DNA from: WHSP01 sp040905505
GTDB lineage: Bacteria > Gemmatimonadota > Gemmatimonadetes > Longimicrobiales > Longimicrobiaceae
Assembly (NCBI GenBank): GCA_040905505.1
Contig: JBBDRL010000085.1
Span: 1-22,963, forward strand
Direction: 5' to 3'
Length of the DNA stretch: 22,963 bases
Part shown: one piece after another, positions 22,857 to 22,963 of the stretch
Layout of the letters: each line of letters opens with the position of its first letter
How positions within the stretch are numbered: the first letter of the stretch is position 1
Notes under the pieces: model-generated
Seen by the model: the letters and a program-made list of their open reading frames with translations, nothing else
Databases searched by the model: none
What the model was told of the DNA's origin: nothing
Made by a program: the position numbers and the translations under genes

Positions 22857-22963
22857 TCAGCGTGGAAGCAGCCAGTCACCGATCGACTCGAGACTCTCCC
22901 TGCCCTCGACGTCGTGCGGCAGCAGAGGCACCTGCACTCTCGGATAGCTCGAGAAGTACTCGT
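22857..22963 (-). CDS. C-terminal end of a gene running off the right edge
   Basis: On the minus strand an open frame enters at the window edge and reads 34 codons to a TGA at 22857-22859. The residues include EYFSSYPRVQVPLLPHDVEG and end in SIGDWLLPR. The balanced composition and the good codon pattern suggest real protein. I do not recognise the family. It is in the same direction as the cytochrome c gene, 146 bp upstream of that gene's start, and could share a transcript if the intervening promoter is not real. Confidence 0.5.
   Translation of the reverse strand, partial: EYFSSYPRVQVPLLPHDVEGRESLESIGDWLLPR

Noticed and set aside
22616..22879. Minus-strand 87-aa open frame overlapping the cytochrome c start
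   Set aside because: Overlaps the signal peptide region of the cytochrome gene in another frame and has no family features.

Overview
This is a high-GC bacterial chromosome segment with densely packed, mostly minus-strand genes and a mix of housekeeping and respiratory functions. Gene content and protein style fit an aerobic Gram-negative-type heterotroph: a full Ccm (System I) cytochrome c maturation operon, a Tat-exported molybdenum hydroxylase, Fe/Mn superoxide dismutase, secreted gamma-glutamyltransferase-type enzyme and a small secreted cytochrome c. The variant CcmH and CcmI-like proteins and the ccm gene order remind me of Gemmatimonadota and relatives. That is an inference, not a proven placement. 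I saw no rRNA, tRNA, CRISPR array, phage gene or transposase.

Left part (1-7160): a 19-bp tandem repeat array, then the CCA-adding/poly(A) polymerase-family gene (minus) and a divergent conserved-looking gene of unknown function. Next comes a tightly coupled minus-strand set: alaS, a 104-aa unknown and a ferritin-like diiron protein. recA lies just upstream of alaS, separated by a terminator and by palindromes that could be operators. recX is absent between them. A convincing recA promoter carries a possible SOS-box-like palindrome.

Middle (7164-14006): Mn-type superoxide dismutase with its own terminator, then the ccm operon, transcribed ccmE-ccmF-ccmH-(ccmI-like)-ccmA-ccmB-ccmC-ccmD-like. 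Most junctions are 4-bp or 1-bp overlaps, several genes start with TTG or GTG, a sigma70-like promoter lies in front and a clear hairpin terminator follows. CcmE has the CXXXY heme-binding motif rather than HXXXY, and CcmH lacks the canonical LRCxxC motif.

Right part (14649-20029, plus strand): a five-gene operon for a molybdenum hydroxylase of the xanthine dehydrogenase/aldehyde oxidoreductase family. It contains a Tat-signal 2Fe-2S subunit, an 800-aa molybdopterin subunit, a FAD subunit with a four-cysteine [4Fe-4S]-type insertion, a membrane cytochrome b and a 141-aa helical unknown. The assembly looks like a periplasmic, membrane-anchored, quinone-linked oxidoreductase of unknown substrate. 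It is the best candidate here for an undescribed system. It lies divergent from the ccm operon, across 710 bp without a recognisable gene.

Beyond it are a long hairpin, a REPIN-like inverted repeat with a tandemly expanded tail, a gamma-glutamyltransferase-family gene, a small cytochrome c gene with a strong terminator, and the 3' end of one more minus-strand gene at the window edge.
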